From the NCBI GenBank assembly GCA_024180945.1, contig JAKSGN010000033.1:1426001-1490000 (forward strand): a DNA stretch of 64,000 bases. The letters run 5' to 3'. Positions 1-9,389 of the stretch are shown in pieces. The notes beneath the pieces were generated by a model. The model was not told where the DNA came from. It saw only the letters and a list, made by a program, of their open reading frames with translations, and searched no databases. Within the stretch, counting starts at the first letter, position 1; every line of letters begins with the position of its first letter. This DNA is from Macrophomina tecta. Lineage: Eukaryota > Ascomycota > Dothideomycetes > Botryosphaeriales > Botryosphaeriaceae. Both the position numbers and the translations under genes were made by a program.

Positions 1-317
1 CGTATAAGTATGTTCGTTCCGATTAATAGAATTGCAAATGGGGCATGGACATGTTGCCGCCGAGGACGAGCTCCCAGGCCGCGCGGTTACCAGGCATTAG
101 CTGTCCCATTAAAAAAGAGCCACATCCGGCGCGATCCGCACAGGCTGAGTAATCTTAGCGCGCGGCTGCTCTTTTCGTCCAGCTGGACGGCTCTCCTCAC
201 TCGGTCAGTCCATGCTATGCTGCCATGGTATGAGTATCTATACACCGGCTAGCCCCGGCTAACGCATCATTTCTCACGTTTGAAACACTTGTCCGTACTC
301 ATCGAACCGACTTCTAG

Positions 318-1513
318 ATGGACCAAAATTCAATCCACGAGGCCTTCAGCCGCCGTCCCCGGCCTCAAGCTCCTTCTGTACCCACGCATAGTTCCCTGCT
401 ACGCCAAAGCCTGCAAACAGACACACAAACGACCATAACCAGCCCACCACCAGCACATGTGTCAGAAAAGAGGTCCAAGGGTGGTTCTATAGAGATAATT
501 CGCAAGAAAGCAAACATCACGAGCACATTGCACAGGGATGCCTACGATGATGCTATTAAGGGACAAGATCCTTGGGCATCTTTGGCACGCCTTGGAACCT
601 TAACACAGGGAGACCTGCAATTGACCGTTTGCATCAGCCGCAGCAAACCCCAGAACATGAGAATGGTCAAAGCAGCTGATGATGTGAAAGGAAGCAAAGA
701 AGCCAGGATGATTAACACCCTTCGTCACCCGAATATCATCAGACTCTTTGAAGCGTTCCGACATGAGTCTCAGGTGTATCTCACGCTTGAATATGCACCT
801 ATCACGCTTGAAGAGGTAGTCAGCGTTCATTTACGCCTAGATGAGTCCCATATGAAACTCATTGCGTGCTCCGTAAGTTTGCGCAGGTCTCATTTTCCCT
901 TTCCCAGAGAATGAGGATTGCGAACACTGCTGACCAGTTCAAAGATCTTTTCTGCTATCAAACACCTGTGCTCACAGAGAGTGGTACATGGAAACGTGAG
1001 CCTCCGATCGATTAGGATTTCCGAAGATTCAAGGCTTTTGCTCTGTAAGCGTGCATCTCTGGCCGTAGACACATCAGTCAAGATCCACCAGCTGACTTCG
1101 AAAGCCTCCTTCGACCAAGTACAAGAACGAAGCGGTGCGCTCCCGAACACGGACTTCGATGGACTGGGTCTGGCCCTGCTGCAATGTATGGACGGCCAGG
1201 TAGATCGTGTAAAAAGGGACGTCAAATACGTACGCGAACAGAGAGCTCTCAACAAAGTTTTCGGGTTGAAAGAGCCGGAGCCCTGGAGTGGCGCGAAACA
1301 ACTCGTTGATTTCCTGGATGAACTATTCAATCACGAGAAGAGTGTTGATGCGAAGGTCGAGAAGCCGGTAAGTTCACCCTTGTCCTTGGATAGACCTATG
1401 TCAACTGATCGCTTAAGCATGAATACGTTCGTGGTGATGACCCACGCGCAAACTTGAAACATTATGTAGAGATGGCACGTCTAGAATGCTTTTTCTTGTG
1501 GAGGCCCGAATGA
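318..1513 (+). CDS. Protein-kinase-like protein, probable pseudokinase (3 exons)
   Basis: Exons 318-872, 945-1367 and 1418-1513 join in frame to give 357 aa. Both introns start GTAAGT and end in AAG, with junctions on codon boundaries. The N-terminal ~75 residues are polar and low in complexity. A kinase-like N-lobe follows, with RHPNIIRLFEAF (helix C to beta 4) and YLTLEYAPITLEEVV (hinge). The catalytic loop reads VVHGNVSLRSIRI, so the Asp and Lys of HRDxKxxN are absent, and no DFG follows. This points to a phosphotransfer-dead fold. The C-lobe is short and ends in FLWRPE. The role is unknown; such degenerate kinases are common in accessory regions of ascomycete genomes. The splice model is inferred and the start is the first ATG of the open frame. 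Confidence 0.75.
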
Positions 1514-1904
1514 TGCGTGGACGGGTATCTTCTGTTAGCGTTAATGACATGTGGCGCGACCTTGGCAAACTAGTAGTTCGTTCTTCTCCTCAAGAGATAC
1601 ATCCTCAAGAGATACATAACTAGTACAAATACTCTTTCACTGCCTCTTTTAGTGTCCTCGTATATGCCTAACTCAGATAAGAAGGTTGAAACAGCCTGTG
1701 GGAGGTCAGTTCAGCCAAATAGAGGCCTTAAATTAGTACACAACGAGTTGTGGGGTAATACGTGAGTAGATACCCTTTCGAACATACGGACGTTTTTGGA
1801 TCGAGACACTATCAAATACGTGCAGGAGTAATGTACTGCATTGTAGACGTGTGACGTCACGTTGCAAACTGATTGTGATAAAAATTGCCAAGCGCCCGTG
1901 TAGC

Positions 1905-1960
1905 AGAATTACTATTATTATTACTATTATTGTTATTATTACCAATATTACTACTAATTT
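1905..1960. repeat. ATT/ATC-rich simple repeat in an AT-rich intergenic stretch
   Basis: Short runs of ATT and ACT trinucleotides repeat about a dozen times with interruptions. The surrounding 1514-2115 is AT-rich intergenic DNA in which I see no gene; a short direct repeat (tcaagagatacat) occurs near 1591-1617. Confidence 0.7.
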
Positions 1961-2115
1961 TAACCAAACACTTGATCGGCGCTTAGCATTCCTATACGCA
2001 GCATCTACTTCTATAAAATATAGATAGAATCCTACATTATTTCTCTAGATCCATTTTTCTCCGTTAAATTTACTTTTGTTGCCTGTGCTTAAAGTGCCCT
2101 TTTTATCTATCCAAG

Positions 2116-2648
2116 ATGGACTGCACCCAAAAGGAAGACGATAAACAAGCGGAGCAGGGACAATCTATTCCCCACGCCGATCCGGAAACTTACGTCCCCT
2201 GGTCGCCCTCGAATGAGTTTTTTGGTCAAGCATTTAATACATCCACGCCACTTACACCGAACGAGCTCGCCCGTTTCTGCAATGCTCTGACCTCTGAGGT
2301 AGACTGGACGCAGGAGGCATTCAAAAGCCCTCAGGTAGGCGCATCATGGGGCAGTGGACAAGATAAAATGACAGAAAGCGTCGAGGGGCTGAAGAAGTGG
2401 GTGTACCGCCAGAGAGAATGTAATGCGCGAAGCTAATAGCCAACAGTGAGCTGGCCCAGATGAAGACCGAAGTTGAATCACTTCGACAGGATATGGAAGC
2501 AGTTCGTAACTGGATGTTCCAAGTGGAGAAATGGAGCGAGTCTATAAATCAAGTGTGGAGCTCTCTCGAAAGCCAGAAAGCAGAGCAGAGCACATGTGCG
2601 GAGCCTGGCTGTACTTGTCAATGGCAGGGCGATAAGCACGACTCTTAG
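2116..2648 (+). pseudogene. Small coiled-coil protein gene split by a frameshift
   Basis: Two abutting frames encode one plausible small protein. Frame one (2116-2436) is polar and ends ESVEGLKKWVYRQREC; frame two is open from 2424 to 2648 and contains a heptad-like helix (TEVESLRQDMEAVRNWM) and a Cys-rich tail (CAEPGCTCQ). No intron of realistic length with GT/AG ends joins them. Removing one CG from GCGCG at 2425-2429 would make the frames continuous, which suggests a 2-bp slippage insertion. The product would be about 177 aa with no recognised domain. It could instead be two small exons or an ORF pair of no consequence. Confidence 0.4.
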
Positions 2649-2844
2649 ATATTAACTCAATCGCTCTTTGATAGAGTATTTTAACAAACACCGGCTCTCT
2701 TCTTGAATTTGCATATAAATGTAAAGTGATTATCGTGGCCACACAGGAAGGTATCAATCAATACAACACTGATGCTTAAAGTGCTTGTAGAAATATTGAC
2801 CCCGTGTAGATGCCCCTCCCTGCCACAAGGGTCCCAAATCTCGA

Positions 2845-3018
2845 GTAGCTCAGAGTGGTGTTATATCTCGAAAGCCTCGGAGGGACAAGCCAGTGAGAAC
2901 TGTCCTGGGCAAGCTCTCGGTGCAAGAAAAAACTCTTCCGCCACGGCAGCTTCGCTTTGGAGCTGGACCCCTTATGTCCCAGAACGCCGGGAGAGCAATT
3001 CGAATGTAACCTCCCTCC
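2845..3018. repeat. Dispersed ~175-bp repeat, copy 1
   Basis: This stretch is closely similar (about 90% by eye) to 44414-44588 in the same orientation. Shared landmarks are TAGCTCAGAGT at the start, AAGCTCTCGGTGCAAGAAAA in the middle and GGGAGAGCAATTCGAATGTA at the end. No terminal inverted repeat or coding capacity is evident. The rest of 2650-4068 holds no gene that I can support. Confidence 0.75.
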
Positions 3019-3465
3019 CTACGTGCCGGGCATCCCTGCGTGCCGAGATAAATGCGAGGTACTTTTACTTCGCAGCGATATAAATTCTGTGCACACACTA
3101 ACAATTTTATAACTCTGAATGAACTATGCTCTATAGGTACTACTTAATATCCGAAACCTCTCTTACTTAAAAAAAATTGTCTTAGCATGGCCGTCTATCG
3201 CCTGCTCTCTGCAAAGTGCATCTTCTTGGCGCGATAGGATTTCTCCGCTACAGCATTAACATCAATCTCTCATCACTCCTAAAACTCATGAAAGGGCCTA
3301 ACCGGAGCCCTTAGCCCTACCGAGATACCAGGAAGTAATAATCAACGATGTGTCTAGCGCGGCGTTAAAGTTCGCCACGCAGGTCAGTACTCGGAGCCAA
3401 CGGCCTGTCCGTGTCAGTAGGGCTGCGGACCAACTGCGGTCCAACTAAGCTGCGAAGCCCAGTAA

Positions 3466-3567
3466 CTATAGCCAACAACACTCATTAACTAGCAGAACAA
3501 CCAGAAATCGATCAATAGTTTCGCGGACTGGTTCCAATTTTGAGGCTCTTATGACCACCCACCATCA
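3466..3567. repeat. Dispersed ~100-bp repeat, copy 1
   Basis: Similar (roughly 80% by eye) to 33815-33917 in the same orientation. Both start CTATAGCCAAC, share AGAACAACCAGA and TTTTGAGGCTC, and end near GCCATCA/ACCATCA. The second copy lies just outside the 5' LTR of the Copia element. Nature unknown; perhaps an old LTR or MITE fragment. Confidence 0.6.
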
Positions 3568-4068
3568 AAATCTCCTTGTTGATTGGTTGGTGCGAGTTGA
3601 ATGATTTTGAGTCCAAATGGAAGTGTGCTTGGCACAGAGGGAAAGCCGGAAAATTGTTAATGCATTTCCGGAGAGGGCGTTTCTTTGCGGCGCAGCGGTT
3701 GCCTCGAGGTTCATATCAAGTAGTTCCTTAGAGCCTTGTTTGAAAAAGCAGAATCCCAACTGTGTCAGGTGAGTGCAGGCACTATTAATTACTCGCTATC
3801 TACTGGGTGTCTCCTCTAATAGATTGATCCGCAAGGCGTTTCCTGTCGGAGGGAGACTGAGGGGTATTGGCACGTCCGTGCAGCGCAGCGAGAGAGTTTC
3901 TACCGCCCGCTACAATTATTCTCAACAAAGCCAGTTATTGGATCAACTCCGTGCAGAAAGGGATTCCTCGGCCTTGGTCCCCCTCGTTATCGGCTCAGCC
4001 ACCAAATTCAAATACCCTGGGTCGTCTGGACGATTTACTTCTTGGATCTCGTGTTTTGAAGGCATATC

Positions 4069-5976
4069 ATGTCCAATACACAATACAGATGTGCTCGACT
4101 AAGACAGGATATACGGGAGATTCGCCTTGTTTCATTATTACCGGGGTTGTGGGATGATCTCATCTCCTGTGTCACACGCATAGTGTCACTAGATCAAAAG
4201 CCATACTACGAAGCGCTTTCGTATGTCTGGGGCGATCTTGATGCTGTTGTGCCAATATTTCTCGATGGCCATTCCTTTCTTATAACCCCAAATCTTGAAT
4301 CGGCTCTTCGGCACCTCAGACATGCCGATAAGCCGCGCGTTCTCTGGGTAGACACTTTATGCATTGACCAAAACAGCAATGAAGAGAAGTCGTGGCAAGT
4401 TAATCTAATGGGGGCTATCTTTGAGAACTGCGCAGTCGGGTTGATGTGGCTCGGCAATGCAACTGAGGATACTGATCTATGCTACGATGACGACCGAGCT
4501 TTTCAGTGTGCGATACAATCCCAGGATTGCGTCAAACCCGGAGTAAAGCTGTATCAACCGGATATGCGCAAGGCCATAAACCTGATTGAAGATCTTTCAC
4601 GAGGCGAGCATCTCGAAAGAGTTGAAAATCTCCGCGGTCTGTTCGATACACAGGGTGACCACCATATTCAAGCGGCAGAACCAATTTACGCCTTGGGTGC
4701 ATTAATACGACGGACATGGTGGAGCCGTATATGGACTGTTCAAGAAGCGATCCTGCCACGCACGGCTATTGTGCTGTGCGGTCCTCTGAGTATACCCTGG
4801 CATAAGATAGCCCAAGCCAGGGTTCACTGGTTTCAGCACAAAAATTCCTGTTGCCTGGCGGCCACAAGCCAACTTAGCAGGTCGCTGGGTAATACCGCAT
4901 TTGAGATCCTGGCCCACTGGTCCAGTGCCACCCTGGCCATACAGAGCTACCGTATGAGACGCGCAAGAGGTGCCACTCTTGATTTGGTTGAAGTTCTTAA
5001 CGCATTTGACCGGCGCAAAGCAAAGGACCCTCGCGACAAGGTTTACGCACTCCTTGGACTGATCGAAGAACAGAGGAGACCTGTCTTCCCGGACTACTCG
5101 GTCGATGTGGATCAATTGTCCAGAAGTCTGACCCTTGGGCTATTCGCTTCATCTAGAGAACCCCTTTCTGTCTTTAATGGCGTTCGACGGCCACGAAGCA
5201 GCACAGGATTGCCTTCTTGGATCAGGGATTTCGGAAACCGATCGGGTGTCGATCGTCTTCCGTACGAGCGGAATCGAGATACAGTACGAAGAAAGTACCG
5301 GGCCTCTAGATTTACTGCTGGCCGCGCGCAGTTATGCTCAGATACCGTCCTTTCTTTAGTTGGTGTCAAAGTAGATCGGATATCCCAAATAGGTTCCATT
5401 TGCACCGGCACTGTAAAGTTGGAGCCTGACCACATCAGCCAATGGGCAGAGCTTCTGAACCTCGACAGCCGTCTTAATGAGCCTTACGTAGCCGGCGGGA
5501 CCTTGGAAGAAGCATTCATGCGGACCATGATGGGAGACTTTGTCATGGAGATGTTACCTGAAGGTGACACTCCGCAACGGCTTCTGGGCTTTTATCGCAA
5601 AACTTCTCCCGAAGAGCTTGAGGATTATAAAAAGCATCTTCGCGCAGCCATCAGCGATGGTCATCAGCATCAGGCTCATAAGTTCGATCGAGAAGTCATG
5701 ATCCACCTGGCAAGCAGGAGATTTTTTATCACGCAAGGGGGATTCCTCGGCATCGGCCCGCCCCAAATACTCCAGGGTGATGAAGTTTTCGTTTTGTTCG
5801 GTGGAAATGTCCCATACGTTCTACGTTCATCAAATGACGCATTCGATTTTGCATTTGCGCGTGGCACCAAGACGCTTCCCTATTATACTCTGATTGGCGA
5901 CTGTTACGTCCATGGAGTTATGGACGGAGAAGTTATCGATGATTCAACCAAGGAGAGCTTAGTTTTCTTACGCTAG
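4069..5976 (+). CDS. HET-domain (heterokaryon incompatibility) protein
   Basis: A single uninterrupted 635-aa ORF. The HET domain begins near the N-terminus with IREIRLVSLLPG, then YEALSYVWGD (~residues 44-54) and LWVDTLCIDQNSNEEKSWQV (~90-110), the diagnostic HET blocks. Further on are TWWSRIWTVQEAILP (~217-231) and KDPRDKVYALLGLIEE, both typical of stand-alone fungal HET proteins, followed by a variable C-terminal half. Known HET-domain proteins trigger incompatibility cell death after fusion of unlike strains, but most genomic HET genes have no tested role. The ATG at 4069 is chosen because the family motif IRLxxLLPG begins 15 residues later. No intron is needed. Confidence 0.93.
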   Translation: MSNTQYRCARLRQDIREIRLVSLLPGLWDDLISCVTRIVSLDQKPYYEALSYVWGDLDAVVPIFLDGHSFLITPNLESALRHLRHADKPRVLWVDTLCIDQNSNEEKSWQVNLMGAIFENCAVGLMWLGNATEDTDLCYDDDRAFQCAIQSQDCVKPGVKLYQPDMRKAINLIEDLSRGEHLERVENLRGLFDTQGDHHIQAAEPIYALGALIRRTWWSRIWTVQEAILPRTAIVLCGPLSIPWHKIAQARVHWFQHKNSCCLAATSQLSRSLGNTAFEILAHWSSATLAIQSYRMRRARGATLDLVEVLNAFDRRKAKDPRDKVYALLGLIEEQRRPVFPDYSVDVDQLSRSLTLGLFASSREPLSVFNGVRRPRSSTGLPSWIRDFGNRSGVDRLPYERNRDTVRRKYRASRFTAGRAQLCSDTVLSLVGVKVDRISQIGSICTGTVKLEPDHISQWAELLNLDSRLNEPYVAGGTLEEAFMRTMMGDFVMEMLPEGDTPQRLLGFYRKTSPEELEDYKKHLRAAISDGHQHQAHKFDREVMIHLASRRFFITQGGFLGIGPPQILQGDEVFVLFGGNVPYVLRSSNDAFDFAFARGTKTLPYYTLIGDCYVHGVMDGEVIDDSTKESLVFLR

Positions 5977-6528
5977 ACTCTCGGGAACCTAGTATTTTAT
6001 CTATTCCGGGACAGTATATCTTCATCCAGGCGCATAGGATCATGGCGGGAAATACTACTGTTGAATTTGGGTAAGAAGAGTTGTGAGGTCAGAAAAGAGA
6101 GTAGATTCTGCCTATCTTCTGTAAGAGAGGTAGGTAGGCTTGGTTATATACATAAGTTGAAGGCAGCATAACCGAGGAAGTAATAGATCCGAGGAAATTG
6201 CATTACCGAGGGGTAGAGAATGACCGAGGAAGGAATCAATGTGGTGCCTGAGGAAGTAGTGAGATAGTCCGACACTTGCTCTATTCTGCCTTACTTTAGT
6301 TTCACTCTGCATCGTGAAAATCAGGCAGGAAGGGAAGAACGATTGCTTTCATATAATGAACCTCGGATGAACCGGGATCCCAACGCAGTTATTACAATAA
6401 CACCGCAACCAGACTCATCATTAACCTCGAAGGAGAGGAACTATGAGATCACCTAAAGGAATAAAAGGGAGCATCACGATATCGCAATAAGCTTCCGTTC
6501 CTGAAGCACATCTTCGACCTGCCGCTAG
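5977..6528. other. Intergenic stretch with spaced CCGAGGAA words
   Basis: No gene seen. Between about 6171 and 6260 the word CCGAGGAA or a one-base variant occurs five times at 15-27-bp spacing, forming a loose, degenerate tandem array. Confidence 0.4.
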
Positions 6529-6960
6529 TTACACCTTCTCAAATCTCATAAATCCGCATGATTCACTTTCTAAATGGTTAAAAAATCCAGCTAAATTGGC
6601 GAACTACTTCCGACACTTGCCATTTGAATTTGGACAATGATATATCTTCTCCTTATGAGCAGGCGAGTTGAGATGGGCGTTTAGGGCGTTGATGGTGTTG
6701 AACTCGCGGTGGCACATGTAGCACTCCCAATGAAGGCCGTTGGACGCACAGTCCGTAGCCAAATGTCTGACGTTCTTTTCTTTGTGCCATTCGATCTGTT
6801 TATTGGTAATGACTCCATGTGGGTCGCGCTCGCGAATCATACGGAGAATGGCTTCGCAGTTGAGGTTGGGTGCGCGAGAGCAGGAGCCCGTCTCGATGTG
6901 ATGGGTGAGGCTGCTGGAGGAGGCGTAGTTGCCTTTGCAGAAGGGGCTTGGCACCCCCGC
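6529..6960 (-). pseudogene. C2H2 zinc-finger protein remnant with an in-frame stop
   Basis: The minus-strand frame below 6960 reads AGVPSPFCKGNY, then HIETGSCSRAPNLN, RERDPHGVITNKQIEWHKE, WECYMCHREF, LNAHLNSPAHKEKIYHCP and, past a TAG at 6604-6606, FANLAGFFNHLESESCGF. These are the conserved C-terminal blocks of a large fungal family of multi-C2H2 proteins. The stop replaces the residue usually seen as E in KEF. The N-terminal finger array is missing (a TGA lies just upstream at 6964-6966) and the first Cys of CPFC is Ser. This is therefore a 5'-truncated relic with a nonsense codon. It lies head to head with the deaminase gene to its right. Confidence 0.7.
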
Positions 6961-7279
6961 TTTTCATACGTCGTAACGGTGATTCCACACCATCATGGTC
7001 GACTCGGCACCGCGTTTGCGTTTGCGGCATCCTCTCACGCGCTCTTCGCACCGCTCGCCTTCTTCGCCTTGGCGATGCCGGTGCCAGCTTAATCTCCGTA
7101 TATTACGCGTACCGCCCGACCATACCTTCACCATCTCGGATAACTTACGCTCGTCATCCCAGCCCCGCCACCTCCACGCGATTGCTTTCCACGATAACAT
7201 CGCTCACCATCACGATTACCTGGCTGTTTGTGAAACGGCTGGTATATGTTCGCTGCAAGCATTTTGCACTTCAAGAATC

Positions 7280-8851
7280 ATGTCGTTAGCATCAAGCATG
7301 TGTACCATCCATCGCGACTGGTCGCCGTCGCCGGAAATTCAGCCTACAGTCGGCAATCGTCGTAATCAACTTATACCTGCCTTAGTCCTTACCTGGACCT
7401 CCTCAAATGTTCGCGTCCTGTGCCCCTTTGCCTCCTGCAAGGGCGTCCATAACCACTGCCACACATGGTCCAGCTTGAGGCTTCCGACCTCAAGACTATC
7501 GCATTGCGAAGGCCGTGAGATGGAATATCGAATCTTGTATCCCTTCGAAGCCGATGACGCGGCGCGAGGCCTTGGCTTTGAACTTGATAGGGAGAAGGGT
7601 AGATGGAGAACTGTTGGAAATGGTGTACAAGATCCGGAATATGAGCACGAAGGTTTGGGAGACCAAGAAAATAGGGAAGATGAAGTGGAGCAAGACCTTG
7701 TAAATCAGATGAGACATTTGGGGCTGGATGAAGAAATACCATTGCCAGGGACTAGTCGCCGGGTCCATGAAGAGGATATGTTCTCCTCATACAGTGTCCG
7801 CAACGACTTGGAACCTCTCATGGAGTTATTGGAGACGTCTTCTAACGCCATGAATCTCATGGCGCGAAAAGATGAGCAAGGTGACTCCGCCCTCACCCTT
7901 GCTTGTAGGGAAGGCCATCAAGGGGTTGTCAGACTACTCCATACGCGAGGTGCCGATATTGAAAGTCTCAATCGGCAGAGACGGACTCCATTGATGGAAT
8001 CTCTCGATTATGGCCATGGAGGTGTCGCTCAATATTTGGTTTCAAGAGGTGCATCCACTTCTGTCAAGGATGGAGAGGGAAAGTCAATATTGGATTATGC
8101 AAAAAGGAGTCTCCAGAAAATGGAGAGCATGGAATGGATGCTATCGCGCACTGAAAATGAGACTGAAGCACGATATATGAAACGCAAGAGCAACAGAGAG
8201 AACATCAAAGGGATTGTTGATTTATGCGAAGCCCGCAATAAAAATCTCGAAAATAGGAAAAGGCGCTCGAGACAGTGTGCGTACGAGGACCGAAGCCCAA
8301 CACTCATGAAATCCGGATCCGGACCCGCCACGGAAATGACGGTCATGTTTGCCCGGTTTATTGCTCCAATGGCAAGCGCATACAAGGCATTTGCCTTTTT
8401 GGACCGCGGCCATCCCTATGATGACGTATTCGCGGTCAGTGGCTATGCAGGAGGGCCATTTGGAGGGAGAGATGGCTGCCTCGATCGCGAAATCTGGACA
8501 GAAAGAGTATTCATGTTCAGCAGAATATTGGGTCACGAGCTAGCATCCGTTCCGAATTATGATGGTGGCCGGCCCGGCAGTTACAATGTTTGTCATGCGG
8601 AGAAGCAGGTCATGGCCTTCTTTCTATGGAAGCATACCCTGCTTCAGGAGGAGCCGGAGGACGACAATAAAGGGAAATGGGCGCAGTACGACAACCTTGA
8701 GGAACTCTACGGATGTTCACCTGATAAGCCAAAGACCAAAACGACAGTATATGTTCAAAATGATCGAAAGGTAGTATGTTCAGACTGCCGACTATTTCGA
8801 GACCTAATCCGCAGCAAAACTATGATTGACTTTAATATCGAACTTTGCTGA
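7280..8851 (+). CDS. Ankyrin-repeat protein with C-terminal DYW-like deaminase domain
   Basis: From the ATG at 7280 the ORF encodes 523 aa. The frame is open further upstream, but there it is low-complexity and overlaps the promoter zone of the opposite relic. The N-terminal module contains VRVLCPFASCKGVHNHC and LSHC, a possible Zn site, then FELDREKGRWRTVG. Ankyrin repeats follow (~residues 210-275: GDSALTLACREGHQGVVRLL, TPLMESLDYGHGGVAQYLV). The C-terminal part carries NVCHAEKQVMAFFL (~435-448) and VVCSDCRLFRDLI (~498-510), i.e. HxE plus CxxC spaced as in DYW-family nucleic-acid deaminases of plant PPR editing factors (HSEKLA...VCxDCH). Zn-dependent cytidine deamination is predicted from motif identity only. 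Ankyrin-fused members of this deaminase group are known in ascomycetes; substrates are unknown. An extra upstream exon cannot be excluded. Confidence 0.8.
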   Translation: MSLASSMCTIHRDWSPSPEIQPTVGNRRNQLIPALVLTWTSSNVRVLCPFASCKGVHNHCHTWSSLRLPTSRLSHCEGREMEYRILYPFEADDAARGLGFELDREKGRWRTVGNGVQDPEYEHEGLGDQENREDEVEQDLVNQMRHLGLDEEIPLPGTSRRVHEEDMFSSYSVRNDLEPLMELLETSSNAMNLMARKDEQGDSALTLACREGHQGVVRLLHTRGADIESLNRQRRTPLMESLDYGHGGVAQYLVSRGASTSVKDGEGKSILDYAKRSLQKMESMEWMLSRTENETEARYMKRKSNRENIKGIVDLCEARNKNLENRKRRSRQCAYEDRSPTLMKSGSGPATEMTVMFARFIAPMASAYKAFAFLDRGHPYDDVFAVSGYAGGPFGGRDGCLDREIWTERVFMFSRILGHELASVPNYDGGRPGSYNVCHAEKQVMAFFLWKHTLLQEEPEDDNKGKWAQYDNLEELYGCSPDKPKTKTTVYVQNDRKVVCSDCRLFRDLIRSKTMIDFNIELC

Positions 8852-9085
8852 GCGAAGCGACGGAGGGCCGTGCCATTCCTTGGAGAATTGAGGTTACTGC
8901 GGCGAGCAAGGCACGGAGTTGAGATTGCTTGCAGGTCGTGTAATGAGTGCTGGTAGTTTAATGATATATGTTTATACCTGACGATATGTCGCCAAGTGAT
9001 GAAACCTATCCGCTGCATATTCTCATTCAACAGGCAAGATCTTTCGGGCCTTTTCCGCTCAGCTTCGCGGAAATTACAGACGATG

Positions 9086-9238
9086 TGTTCCACCCCGTTG
9101 CCCACCACCCGCATTTGGTGCACCAACGACACGCAATTGGTGCACCAAATCCGCTCGTTTACCGACCGGGGCCCCCTGGTGGGTGAATGCCGTGTCGTTG
9201 GTGCACCAAATGCGGGTGGTGGGCAACGGGGTGGAACA
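9086..9238. mobile_element. 153-bp fold-back MITE, copy 1 (perfect 48-bp TIRs, TSD CGATG)
   Basis: The first and last ~48 bases are perfect inverted repeats starting TGTTCCACCCCGTTGCCC. The element is flanked by an identical 5-bp direct repeat CGATG (9081-9085 and 9239-9243), which fits a target-site duplication. The word TTGGTGCACCAA occurs inside each arm and once more in the loop. It has no coding capacity. A diverged second copy of exactly the same length lies at 12586-12738. Confidence 0.85.
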
Positions 9239-9389
9239 CGATGAAAACCGAACGAGTGGGAAAACAACCACCTCACAGCGAGAACGAATTTTTGGAATTA
9301 CGCCTTACAACCACGAGCAATCGCCCTGCAACGCGTACTAAGCCCGCTCTACTGGCAATCCGCTATCGCCCAATACCGGATTGTCCGCT

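Noticed and set aside
10..252. 80-aa plus-strand ORF at the window start
   Set aside because: Arg-rich, no motif, no intron signals or recognisable start context; looks like a chance frame.
6964..7200. Upstream extension of the zinc-finger relic
   Set aside because: Same frame but separated by TGA and without Cys/His pattern; overlaps the 5' side of the deaminase gene.
8968..9276. Several ORFs on both strands around 9.0-9.3 kb
   Set aside because: They are produced by the fold-back element; the same words (e.g. PLPTTRIWCTND) appear on both strands because the arms are palindromic.
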